Assembly (NCBI GenBank): GCA_963691705.1
Contig: OY829542.1
Span: 45,381,105 to 45,445,104, forward strand
Direction: 5' to 3'
From: Viola odorata
Taxonomy: Eukaryota > Streptophyta > Magnoliopsida > Malpighiales > Violaceae
Length of the DNA: 64,000 nucleotides
A program made the position numbers and the translations under genes. Positions 23,103 through 33,630 of this stretch are shown here, one piece after another. The first letter of the stretch is position 1, and each line of letters starts with the position of its first letter. A model generated the notes under the pieces. It was given only the letters and a program-made list of their open reading frames with translations. It had not been told where the DNA came from and ran no database searches.

Positions 23103-23470
23103 TTATGAGTGCGAAAATTTAAATGACAGGTGATTGTATGCGAGAAATGATGGATTTCACGCATACGAGAATTTAAATGCTGAGTTGATTACATGCGAAA
23201 AATGACGGATTTAGCGCATACGAAAATTAATTGCTGAGTTGATTGCATGCGAAAAATGATGGATTTGACGCATACGAGAATTAAATGCTGAGTTGATTGC
23301 ATGCGAAAAATGATTGATTTTACGCATACGAGAATTTAATGCTGGGTTGATTGCATGCGAAAAATGATTGATTTTAAGCATGCGAGAATTTAAATGCTAG
23401 GTTGATTGCATGCGAAAAATGATTGATTTTAAGCATGCGAGAATTTAAATGCTGTTTTGATAAGTGCAGA
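23103..23470. repeat. 54 bp tandem array in the 5' LTR
   Basis: Counterpart of 5525-5890 with the same units and a few substitutions, for example GTTGATTACATGCG against GTTGATTGCATGCG. Confidence 0.85.
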
Positions 23471-23597
23471 AGAATTAAATGCAGTTGGCGATTTACAGGG
23501 AATAAAAAAAAAGTTTGATGGTTTGCAGAAAATAAAACAGGTTGATAATGCAGAGAATAAACAGTTGGATATTTGCAGAAAATAAACAGTTGATATT

Positions 23598-24320
23598 GCG
23601 ACCGACCATGTAGGCGGTATTGAATTTAAATTACTGAAAGTAAATTGCTGGAATTTAAAGTGCGGGAAAATAAAGTGCGGAAAAGTAAACAGTTGATAAT
23701 TTGCGGAATGACTTCCAGCAGTTTTGCGAAAAATTAAAGCAGTTGAATATTTACGAGAATTAAAATGCGACCGACCATGTAGGCGGTATTGAATTTAAAT
23801 TGCCGAAAGTAAATTGCTGAAATTTAAAGTGCGGAAAAGTAAAGTGCGGAAAATTAAAGTGCGGAAAAGTAAACAGTTGATAATTTGCGGAAGGATTTCC
23901 AGCAGTTTGCGAAAAATTAAAGCAGTTGAATATTTACGAGAATTAAAATGCGACCGACCATATAGGCGGTATTGAATTTAAATTGCTGAAAGTAAATTGC
24001 TAAAATTTAAAGTGCGGAAAAGTAAAGTGCGGAAAATTAAAGTGCGGAAAAGTAAACAGTTGATAATTTGCGGAAGGATTTCCAGCAGTTTGCGAAAAAT
24101 TAAAGCAGTTGAATATTTACGAGAATTAAAATGCGACCGACCATATAGGCGGTATTGAATTTAAATTGCTGAAAGTAAATTGCTGAAATTTAAAGTGTGG
24201 AAAAGTAAAGTGCGGAAAAGTAAACAGTCGATAATTTGCGGAAGGATTTCCAGCAGTTTTGCGAAAAATTGAAGCAGTTGAATATTTACGAAAAATTAAA
24301 AAGCGACCGACCATATAGGC
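23598..24320. repeat. 170-183 bp tandem array in the 5' LTR
   Basis: Units start with GCGACCGACCAT at 23598, 23767, 23950, 24133 and 24303. Unit lengths run 169, 183, 183, 170, against 169, 168, 183, 171 in the 3' LTR. The arrays have therefore changed by a 15-base sub-repeat since insertion. Confidence 0.85.
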
Positions 24321-25658
24321 GGTATTTTAAATGACTGAAATTAAACGGTTAGATTTAAATGACTGGGGTAGATAACATGACAAGAAATATTACGATAAAG
24401 AATGAGCAATTCATGTATAAAAACAATTCAATAAACAAATTGACGCAAGAATAAGCATACGAAATATTTTTACAAAAAAAGTGAACTAACAATTCATGCA
24501 TAAAAATATAGGAACAATAGTACATATCACAAATAATGATCATACGAGGCATGTGAACATTTTACGAAAAAAAACTAGCGAAACGAAGACTCGGAAAAGA
24601 TATAAATGGGCTGGGCCCTACTTAAAACTTGAAGAAATGGGCCAGGAACAGTTCCTGGCCCAAAGGGATTAATTTAAATGGTGATGGGCCAAGCCCATCA
24701 CCTTTCTCATTTCTTTGCACGAAGGGCCGCATGGCCCAAGATCAAGTCATCTTCAACCTCACGTGGGGAGCTGCGCGTGGTGGCCGGACGTCGAGGTGGC
24801 GGAGCTAGGGGCTAGCCGTGATGATGGCGGAGGGACAGGAGCTACGGGAGCAGGTGGCTCGGGCGAAGACTTGCTTCGCTGCACGTCCCTGGCACTGTGC
24901 ATATGCATTATGCACATTAAATTGTCAACCGTTGATCTGGTTGACTTTCTTTGGTTGACCAGATCAACGGTTGAGATCAAAGGCCTTTAAGTCTCATTTA
25001 AATGGCCTCGAGCCGAGTCTCGCGGGCAAACGTTTTGAATTTTCGAGCCGAAGGTATCCGAGCGTAGAGAAAAATATGACGGGTTTAACTGTATACAGCG
25101 ACTGACGAGAATTTTTCGTTTAACGTGTTTATTTTCGCGTTCAAAAACGTGAAACGTTTGAACGGAAAAATAAAGACGTTACGCCGAAAATTGCACGAAA
25201 CGCTGTAGACCGTTGCGAGCAGAAAAAAAGCTAGCAACTAGTTGATGGAAAACATTTTAAAGTCGAGCTATTGTCCGAGCAAACTTACTCGGGTCCAATA
25301 AAAGCTCGAATGAAAATAATAATAAAATAATAAAAATACTAAAAAATGCGCTAAAATATAAAAAATCCTAAAATTCATGTGATGACCTAAAACGAAGAAA
25401 AAATTAGCAAAGGACTGCCGGATAATTAAAAATGTGATTTTTCAGGCTAAAAATATTAATGATAATAATAATGAAAATACATGCCGAAAAATTAAAAATG
25501 CGATTTCGAAAGCTGACGATGCAAACGATGATGCAAAAATGCAACGAAACACCTAAAAATGCTAGCGACATTAAATCAACTGAAAATGACTGTAAATTAG
25601 CTGAATAACAGAAATGCTAAAATTAAATAAAAATGGCGTCAAAATTCGGGTATCAACA

Positions 25659-25663
25659 GAAGG
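25659..25663. repeat. Target site duplication GAAGG (right)
   Basis: Directly follows the CA end of the right LTR and equals 4654-4658. Confidence 0.95.
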
Positions 25664-26529
25664 ATTACACAAGGCGTCCATTCGATAAGCGGTTTGGTTA
25701 ATACTAACCGCCAAGGTGATGTGTATCCCTCTTGTCCTAAAAAAAGTTTAATTGGATTTTCACATACATTTACATTGAATAACTATTCTGCCAAGTGTGA
25801 ATTTCATAACAATTTTGTGTTTAAGTCGACGGGACTTGGATGAGCTCTTTGTAGACGCAATCGCTTATATAGGTTGCATGATATTTTGCAAAATTTTGAT
25901 AAGCATGATGTGTTTAATGGTCGTTTGATGAGATGCTGTGATTTAATTAATATTATTGATTTAATTTATAGGAATGTTATGTCGTCACATGATGTTCCTT
26001 TGAGTCCTATTGGTAGTATTGATAAAAAGTCACTTAGTGAAAAGTCGCTTGAGATTATACTTGAGGTTAATCCTTATGCTAATGATTCTGATTTTTATGG
26101 AGTCTATAATGGTCATTTATTTAAGAATCAATCTGAATTTTATTTGCATAAAGGAGATCATGGCAAGAGCTTATTTTGGTCGTGTAGTTCGTTACACAAT
26201 TTGACTATGTATTGGTCATATAATGTTGGTTTGATGCATCATCATGGAACAACTATTACTAGCATATTCTTTAGGGATGTTATGCTTTTATATGTTGTTC
26301 TTTGGAATTTTGTTAGTAATCAAAGGGAGGAGTCTTTTAGCGACTTAGGTCAAGAATGGTGGCGGTCGTTGAGTACGCCGAAGAAGCAATATTTATCCTT
26401 ACCACCACAATTCTTGATGCGACCCAAGGTGGGTGAGTGAGCTTTTGGACCCGTAAGACATGTGTTGGTTTGTAAGTATGAGTTTACTTGGAAGGAATAT
26501 TTTCCGTTTCTTTTATACACTTACTACCT
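25664..26529 (+). pseudogene. Continuation of the non-autonomous element, unfamiliar ORF fragment
   Basis: This resumes the sequence cut at 4658. A frame is open from about 25850 to the TGA at 26438-26440 (about 195 codons). It is rich in Asp, Asn, Phe and His, with segments DLIYRNVM, GHLFKNQSEF and LGQEWWRSL. I recognise no family. By position it corresponds to the central spacer of copy I, but I see no close match. The junction with the Athila-like element lies between about 26441 and 26540 and has no visible LTR or target duplication, so it may be a deletion join. Confidence 0.4.
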
Positions 26530-26543
26530 TTTCATACACGCTA

Positions 26544-27065
26544 TTATTTTTGGGCAGTCTCCTTTCTTGCCCTAGATTCGACCTTATCTCCTATTTTTCC
26601 TTCCTCCCGTTCATCTAGCAGAGAGAGTTTCTGCCTGGTGGAAGGAATGTTGCTCCCTGTGCTGGCTAGGTTTTCCTCCGGGGGAGTGGAATATGCTGCT
26701 CCAGAGGTGGATCTGCCGATTTTAGGTGTTTTCACGGTTAGAGGTAGAGTGGTTTGGTCGATTTGGGGTTGGGCGAGGTGGGTGGGTGAGCTTTCTGGGT
26801 CGTTACCCATGGAGAGGATCGTTCTTGCTAGCTTGAGGCAAAATTCTAGATTTTTGGGATTTGCCTGCTCTTGATCGGAATCGGTGAGGTAATTGGAGGA
26901 TGAGTGTTTGGGGGTATGTTCTGCTTTTGGTGAAGAGATGAGAGTAGGGGTTTTCTTGGGGTATTGGGATTTGGTTTTAACCATTTTGTCTGGTTGGTGG
27001 AGGTGATGCAGGTACGGCGTGGTGAGGTGAGAGGTTAGTGGAGTAATGGCATGTTTAACGGTCAT
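26544..27065 (-). pseudogene. Start of the Athila-type third ORF (env-like position)
   Basis: A 173-codon frame begins at 27065, with a second Met at about 26984 (MVKTKSQ). It is Ser/Thr/Pro-rich and basic at its N-terminus, like the start of the extra ORF that follows pol in Athila elements and like 37143-36709 in the inner Athila here. It stops at 26544 beside the junction, so the conserved part is lost. Its function is unknown in the family; an envelope-like role has been proposed from position only. Confidence 0.45.
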
Positions 27066-27457
27066 GGGAAGTTATAAGGTTGGAAGTTTGAGTTTGTTTA
27101 GGACAAAAGTTCTTGAAATTGAATTTTCACGAAATTCAAATTCCTAAAAGTTATAGGCACCGCGTAACACTTGTTGTGTTGTAAGCCTGCCACTCGTTCT
27201 ATTTCTCTTCCAGCGCTTGGGCTTAAGTTGTAGCTCGACCCAACAACGTTTCCAACTTCCCCACACTTGTTCCTTGAAACAATACCTGAAAAATAACCAA
27301 TTAGTCTCTGCCGATTTCATTGAACAAATTTTTTATTTAGAAATCAATATCAAAATCAAAGAAATTAAAATAAAATAGGGGAAAAAAAATGAAGCATGGG
27401 TTGCCTCCTATGTAGCGCCCTTAGTTATCGTCCTAGGCTTGACCCTTCTCGCATTGA
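27066..27457 (-). other. Spacer between integrase and ORF3
   Basis: No gene seen. Bases 27259-27276 give CAAGTGTGGGGAAGTT on the minus strand, the AGTGTGGGGA motif seen also at 33617 and 35281 in the inner Athila, where it is PPT-like. Confidence 0.5.
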
Positions 27458-28600
27458 TCAGTCAATTGTTGGTGGTATGTCTACCACCCGACTTTCCACT
27501 TTTGTTGGAAATCCTTCAAAAAATAGTGTTGGTCGTTGTCCGTTTATCTTAAACACGACTCCCGTTTTCTCATTCTTGATGTCCACTGTACCATGTTGGT
27601 ATACATTAGTGACAATATAAGGTCCTTCCCACTTAGTTTTCAATTTACCAGGAAATAATTTAAATCTTGAATTATATAAAAGAACTTTCTCCCTTGTGTG
27701 GAGAAGTTTTTTAATAATTCTCTTGTCATGGTACGCTTTCATCCTGGCTTTGATGATAAGCTGGTTGTCATATGCTTGGTTTCTCAACTCATCCAGCTCA
27801 TGGATTTTGAGTTTTCTTTCCTCTCTAGCTTGGTCATACTTCAAATTGCCTAGTAAGCCTTGTGTTGCATTCCCACAGGCAAATGGCATGCCTTTCCATA
27901 CACCAATTTGTACGGAGTCATCCCTATAGGTATTTTGTGGGCTGTCCTGTATGCCTACAATGCATCATCCAATCGTTGGCTCTAGTCTCGTCGATCTAGG
28001 CCTACTGTCTTGGCCAAGATTGATTTAACGTCCCTATTTGAGACCTCCGCCTGGCCATTGGATTGAGGATGGTATGCAGTAGAGACCCATGTGTGTGATT
28101 CCATATTTCTTGAAAAGTGAGTCAATAATCCTGTTGCAAAAATGAGTCCCACTATCGGTAATAATTCCCCTAGGAACACCAAATCTATTTAAAATATTAG
28201 ATTTAAAAAATGCAACAACAGTTCTAGCATAATTGTTCCTAGTAGCTTTCACTTCTATCCATTTCGACACATAATCCACTGCTAACGGAATATATTGATT
28301 CCCAAATGAACTAGGAAAGGGTCCCATAAAATCAATTCCCCATAGATAAAATATTTCGCAGTTAATGATAAAGTTCATGGGCATTTGATTTTTAGAACTT
28401 ATGTTTCCTATTTTCTGACATTCTGGGCATGTTTTGCAAAATGCATAACTATCATGAAAGATGGTGGGCCAATAAAATACTGATTCAAGGATTTTTAGAG
28501 TTGTTCTTCTTGCTCCAAAGTGTCCGCCGCATGCATAAGAATGGCAGAATTTCAAAATATATGGGATTTCACTTTCAGGAATGCACCTCCTAAGCAGTTG
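27458..28600 (-). pseudogene. Integrase of the outer Athila-like element
   Basis: The zinc-binding part (CKTCPECQ) leads into the core with Asp in WGIDFMGPF, Asp in ITDSGTHF and Glu in NGQAEVSN, so all three catalytic residues can be read. The core is split: the frame covering the first two Asp ends near 28034 after a shift, and the Glu-containing part is in another frame (28182-27982). The C-terminal part (27889-27458) includes KTKWEGPY and FKINGQR, the usual DNA-binding tail. The protein cannot be made as one piece. Confidence 0.75.
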
Positions 28601-28615
28601 GTCTGATCCTATCCT

Positions 28616-30398
28616 CTAGAGATACAGATCATCCCAGATGAAATATCTAATGTCATGCTTAATCTTTACCTTTTCCTGGCTGGTCAGGTCTCCAAAATGT
28701 TTACCTGTGGCTAGGAAATTGACAAGGTCAGCATACCATGGTTTGATTGCCTTGACCAAGTATAAGTATTCATCGGGGAATTCGTCTTTGACTGGCTCTG
28801 AGTCAGCTTTCACAAAATATCTGCTTAGGTGGTCTGCAACGAGATTCTCTCTTCCTTTTTTGTCCTTAATTTCTAAGTTGTATTCCTGCAAAAGGAGAAT
28901 CCAGTGGATCAGTCTTGGCTTAGATTCAGGTTTAGACAAGCGATATCTCAAGGCACCTTGGTCAGAAAATACAATAACTTTCGTCCCTAACAAGTACGAT
29001 CGAAACTTATCAAGGGTAAAAATTATTGCAAATAACTCATTTTCCGTCGTGGTGTAGTTCTTCTGCGCTTCATCTAGCATTTTGGAGGCGTAGTAGATCA
29101 CACGTGGATCTTTACCCTTTTTCTGGCCAAGAACTACACCAACCACCAAGTTGCTCGTGTCACATATCAGCTCGAAAGGCAGGCCCAAATCCGGTGTCTG
29201 GATTATTGGGGCTGATATAAGTCTCTCTTTTATCTCATCAAAAGCCTTCTAACATGCTTCGTCAAAGATGAAGTCGACCTCTTTTTGTAATAGTTTGCAA
29301 ATAGGTTCCACAATTTTTGAAAAATCTTTTATAAACCTACGATAAAATCCTGTATGGCCAAGGAAACTTCTAACCTCACACATGCATAAGGGGTAAGGTA
29401 GAATCTTGATAACATCAATTTTAGCTTGGTCAACCTCGATTCCTTTTTTAGAAACAACATGGCTTAGGACAATACCTTGGTCCACCATAAAATGACATTT
29501 TTCAAAATTTAATACCAAGCATTTATCCACACATCTTTTCAAAAATGTTTTTCAAGTTAAGTAAGCATTGATCAAAATTATCACCGTACACGGTGAAAGC
29601 ATCCATGAACACTTCAATACTCTTTTCTACATATTCTAAAAAGATACTTACCATGCACCTTTGGAAGGTGGCTGGTGCATTGCACAGTCCAAATGGCATT
29701 CTCCTATATGCAAAGGTTCCAAATGGGCAAGTAAATGTTGTCTTCTCTTGGTCTTCTGATGCAACTGGAATTTGATAGAACCCTAAATAACCATCCAAAA
29801 AGCAGTAGTGGGACTTACCAGTCAGTCTCTCCACCATTTGGTCAATAAATGGCAGTGGGAAGTGATCTTTTCTTGTGACTTGGTTAAGTTTTCTATAGTC
29901 GATACAAACCCTCCATCCGTTCTGGATTCTGGTTGTTCTTTTTATTCCATCTTCCCCTTCTGTCATGGTGATCCCCATCTTCTTTGGTACCACCTGCACA
30001 GGAGATATCCAAGAGCTATCAGAGATTGGGTAAATCACCCCAACATCAAGCAATTTAATAATCTCTTTTTTAACAACTTCCATCATTGAAGGGTTTAATC
30101 TCCTCTGAGGTTGTCTAACTGTTTTCTTATCCTCTTCCACATGTATTTTGTGGGTACAAATGGTTGAGAATATACCCTTGATGTCTACCAAAGTCCATCC
30201 CATCGCCCATTTGTGTTGCTTTAGAACATCGATCAACCTGTGTTCTTCATCGCCAGAAAGCTTGGCCGAGATTATCATTGGCAGAGTGTTATCTTGGCCA
30301 AGATAGACATACTTGAGATGGTCCGACAGGGCCTTCAACTCAAGTTCTGGTGCTTGCTCAATGGAGGGTAAAAGTTTAGAGTCTGAGACTTGTAGCAC
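28616..30398 (-). pseudogene. RT and RNase H of the outer Athila-like element
   Basis: RT motifs include WRVCIDYRKLN, DHFPLPFIDQM, RRMPFGLCNAPATFQR and the active site. The active site reads VFMDAF where the family has VFMDDF: the second catalytic Asp is Ala (codon 29598-29600), which alone should abolish polymerase activity. A frameshift near 29535 and a TAG at 29249-29251 follow, then RNase H with the SDQGALRY region and the ADHLSRY tail, ending at a TAG at 28616-28618. Confidence 0.82.
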
Positions 30399-31206
30399 TT
30401 GGCAAATCGAGGCTTCTGTTTGTGGTTCAGCCTTGTTGAGTTATGAGACGATTTCCTTGAGCTCCTTTTGGTTTTTGATTCTGTCTTCCAATTCCTTAAG
30501 CTTCCTATCCGAGATGCTCCTGCTCAAAAAAAAATCATTAGCGCATACATCAATCATTTCTTCAGCAATAGGGTCTAGAATATCAATAAAATTTAAACTA
30601 TGTAGTTCATTCGGATATTTCAGCCCTTCCTTCATGCTGAACTTGATCATGCTGCCACAAAATTCTAAAATTATGCTACCTTCATAGACATCTATTTTTG
30701 CTCTTGCTGTCCTAAGGAAAGGTCTCCCTAGGAGAACATCTGTAGCACTAGAAGGTAAGTTAGTATTCATTTCCACAATATAGAAATCAACCGGGTATAT
30801 AAAGTTATTGTCTTGAACAAGTACATCCTCCACAACTCCCTTTGGGTGGATGATTATTCTGTCAGCCAATTGAATTACTACCTATTTCTTTCATTGTTCT
30901 CATTTGTAATGCCTCGTACTCACTTAAGGACATTACATTAATTCCAGCCCCTAAGTCGCAAAGAGCTTTGTCCACCACTTTGTTCCCGATTTTGCAAGGA
31001 ATTGTAAAGGTGCCTTGATCCTTGCACTTCTCTGGAAGGCAGGCCTGTAAAACTGTAGAGACATTCTGTGTGAGATTGACCTTTTCAACTCCTGCAAGTT
31101 TCCTCTTGTTAATGCAAAGTTTCTTAAAAAAATTAGCATAAGAAGGTACTTTAGCTATTAAATCGAGCATAGGAACATTTACTGCATTTTTGCCAAAAAT
31201 ATTCAT
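30399..31206 (-). pseudogene. Protease region of the outer Athila-like element
   Basis: The active site reads CDLGAGINVMS (Asp codon 30955-30957), the form usual in Athila. After a frame change near 30865 the flap-side part reads HPKGVVEDVLV and DVLLGRPFLRTARAKIDV. A TAA at 30441-30443 separates it from RT, but the frame is the same on both sides, so only that stop interrupts it. Confidence 0.75.
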
Positions 31207-32028
31207 AAATTCCGTAGCTTCGTCTAACTTCTTTTGGTTTGAGGACTTGGGAGGAAAATGGGGTGGAATTTCTATTGTCTCTTCCTATTCTGCAATTTTC
31301 TCATCAATCTTGGCCGTGGTCTTCGCCAAGATGGGCTTCTCTTTGTCTGTCTTTTCTGGAATATCAGTCTTAGCCTCAGGCTCGGCCAAGATTGTTTCTG
31401 CCTGGATTTCCTCATCCTCCTCGTCTTCCTCCTCATATAAATGCTCTTACATTTCCTTATCTGACTTTGCACCGTTCCATTCTGGCAACACACTCCCACT
31501 CTGAAGGTGGATAGCACTCACATTGTGCTTGAGTTTATCTACGGTAGTGGAGGGTGATTTGCCATATGTATCAGGCTGCTGCTTTTGTTGAGCTAACTGG
31601 CTAATCTGTTTCTACATCTCAACTAGGCTAGACTGGGTCGCTTGCATAAATTTCTGTAAAGTTTCTTCTATGGGTACTCTAGTGAGATTTAGGGGTTGAG
31701 GTGTAGGTGGCAATTGTGGGACAGGGGCTTGATTTGGTTGTGGTAGTCTAGGTACAAAGTGTTGGAGGTTTATGGGGGATTGCTGAGGCTGTTTTGGCTC
31801 TTGGTAATGTTATGGGTCTGGTTGGTTTGGTTGTGGTGCATCTTGTCTCCACCTAAGATTGGGGTGCTGCCTCCAAGGGTAATCATGAGGAAGCTGTCCT
31901 TGGTTATACTCATATGCTGCATTGACTAAAACCGGTGTTGGTTCCCCTAGTTGTTGTAACATGTAACAGCTATGTGTTGGATGGTCATACTGTTGGCATA
32001 TTCTACAATTTATGGGCATTTGTTCAGG
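31207..32028 (-). pseudogene. gag C-terminal part of the outer Athila-like element
   Basis: A canonical CX2CX4HX4C zinc knuckle (CRIC...H...C) is read at about 32005-31964, followed by a Gln/Pro-rich stretch and then an acidic, Lys-rich stretch (31270-31520) with frameshifts. The capsid part is absent because the inner Athila interrupts the gene at 32028, and its remainder lies outside the window. Confidence 0.65.
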
Positions 32029-33616
32029 TGTCATTAATCGTCGCTCAAATATACTATTTTCCTAATGCCTATTTGCATAGTTTAAATTGCGTAAAGGGTA
32101 AGACAGGGTCGAACCACAAAGATTGAAGGATAAAGGTTTTACTAGAAGATGTATGACAATGCAGTAACTTAAATGGGAGAGGGGGGGGGGGGAGTGATAG
32201 CTAACAACACGACCAATTAAACACAATTCAAAGCATGAAAGTAATAAGCATTCAAGGGCATGAAAGGAAAGAACAATCAAGGGCAAGATAACTAAAAGCA
32301 GTTCAAGGGCAAGATAACAAGAAAAGCTGTAAAAGAGATATTAATCCAAATGAGAAGAGATCTTACCAAAAGGTGTTCTTAGGTTGCATTTCGGTTCGGT
32401 TAATCATTGCCACAGAGACATTCCAAACTCATGTCACAGACCTACTATAGGGACCAAGTTTTCACTAAAAAAACCCCTGCTTACCTTCTTAAGAAAAACC
32501 ACCCCCCGTTTTCACATATGAGGTGACCTTGACATTTCGTCGTCCCCCCAGGCACGAATGCGAGGAGGCAATACTCAAAACGCCCATGAAGTGGAGGCAA
32601 GACAGATCTAGGGCGTGACGTCTCAGTGTGTCAAGCTCGCGGCACAACCCTAACCGACTATTTACCCCTAGAAGAAGGACCTCTCGCGATGTCCCCACTA
32701 GGTGTCTACTACTCCTAACAACCTCACGTTGACGTTATCGCTGTTAGGATGACAGTACCCACACAGAAACACTAACAATTGATCAGGCTCTTAACATTTC
32801 TAAATGAGCATGGCAAGAAAATGATAAACAACCGAATATGGCAATAAGAGTGTATTAAGTATGTTTAGGCCTCTTAACCAATCCTTGCAACCCTTGAAAC
32901 ACCCTTTACTAAGAAGGTGGGAACTTAGCTACTCATAATTAAATACAAACAACAAGTAGAAATGGAAAATAACATAAACAAGCTTAAGGAAAATAAAAGG
33001 GGAAATGTATTAGAATAAACCGGTGGGGAATTCAATGCTTTCTTCCTTTACAAGCCGACGGCGTAGCTGAAAAAGAGATAGAATCCCTAAAATTTAGGTA
33101 AAAGGGGAGAGTGTGTCTAGGATCAGTCGTCCTTACAAAAACCCTAAAACTAAGCTTAAATAGCCTAAAAACTAGCTAGGGGACAAAATACAGCTAAGGA
33201 AAGAGAGTGTCAGCATATGGAAAGGGTGATAGTGCATGGGAAGGACACGCCCTTAGAGGGAATATTCTCGAATCTTCTGGAAGCGCTTGACATCTTCTAG
33301 AAACGCAAGGATTCCCGTGCGAATCTTCAGAGATTCCTCTCTTTGGCTTTAGATCTTGATCTGATGCGGATGTGCCAGGGGCACGAGACTGCTCACTGGT
33401 CTGGTTAGCGTCGAGGGCACGATGACACTCCGCTCTTCTTGGCCTTGATGCTTCGAAGTCCAAGAAATCCTTCCAAAATCGCATTCTTTTGCTCTTTTCT
33501 TCCTTTAGGCACTGATCTGCGATAAAGATGGGAAAAGGGGGAAATCAGAAGTATTATGCCCTAGAAAAGGCCAAAATAAAGGGAAAAAACCTACACTAAA
33601 AACATGCGATCAAACA
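32029..33616 (-). repeat. 3' LTR of the inner Athila-like element (1588 bp, ends inferred)
   Basis: On the element strand it starts TGTTTGATCGC directly after a PPT-like GTGTGGGGA and ends GATTAATGACA where the gag of the outer element breaks. The plus strand holds a run of twelve G near 32171. The second LTR is not in the window, so the ends rest on TG/CA, PPT and the coding break. Confidence 0.6.
33157..33163 (-). promoter_or_regulatory. TATA-like box TATTTAA in the Athila LTR
   Basis: The minus strand reads GGCTATTTAAGC about 450 bases into the LTR. Weak consensus; chosen by position. Confidence 0.35.
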
Positions 33617-33630
33617 TCCCCACACTGCCC
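33617..33630 (-). other. PPT of the inner Athila-like element
   Basis: The minus strand reads GGGCAGTGTGGGGA just before TG of the LTR, preceded by GAGCATTG. The same word pattern (GCATTG...GTGTGGGGAGGG) occurs at about 35281-35320, so there may be a second, internal tract. Confidence 0.55.

Larger units (their letters stand above)
4659..25658 (-). mobile_element. Full-length Ogre-like (Tat lineage) LTR retrotransposon
   Basis: 21,000 bp bounded by two long direct repeats with TG...CA ends and a perfect GAAGG duplication. Coding order on the minus strand is gag, protease, RT, RNase H, archaeal-type RNase H, integrase. Total size, giant LTRs, an intron between protease and RT, the primer-binding site, the extra RNase H and a long repeat-rich 3' UTR are the published hallmarks of Ogre elements. 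I see no clear ORF1 ahead of gag. The LTRs differ by only about ten substitutions in their first 1.2 kb (my count), so the insertion is young. It is nevertheless disabled by at least four frameshifts or deletions, two stops and loss of the 5' LTR promoter. Confidence 0.93.
22227..25658 (-). repeat. 5' LTR of the Ogre-like element (right copy, 3432 bp)
   Basis: Near-identical to 4659-8593 except for about 1% substitutions, small array differences and a 517 bp deletion at 24764/24765 that removes the TATA-box segment. It is bounded by the PBS inside and GAAGG outside. Bases 24925-24974 keep the U3 hairpin. Because it is the upstream LTR, the loss should silence the element's own transcription. 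Confidence 0.95.
26530..32028 (-). mobile_element. Decayed Athila-like element (outer), truncated
   Basis: Minus-strand gag end, protease, RT, RNase H and integrase in the usual Ty3/gypsy order, plus the start of a downstream third ORF. DLGAGINVM in the protease, VFMD in RT and NGQAEVSN in integrase resemble the Athila lineage. The 3' LTR and most of ORF3 are missing at the left. The gag is interrupted at 32028 by a second Athila-like element. Many stops and frameshifts make it the most decayed element in the window. Confidence 0.75.
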
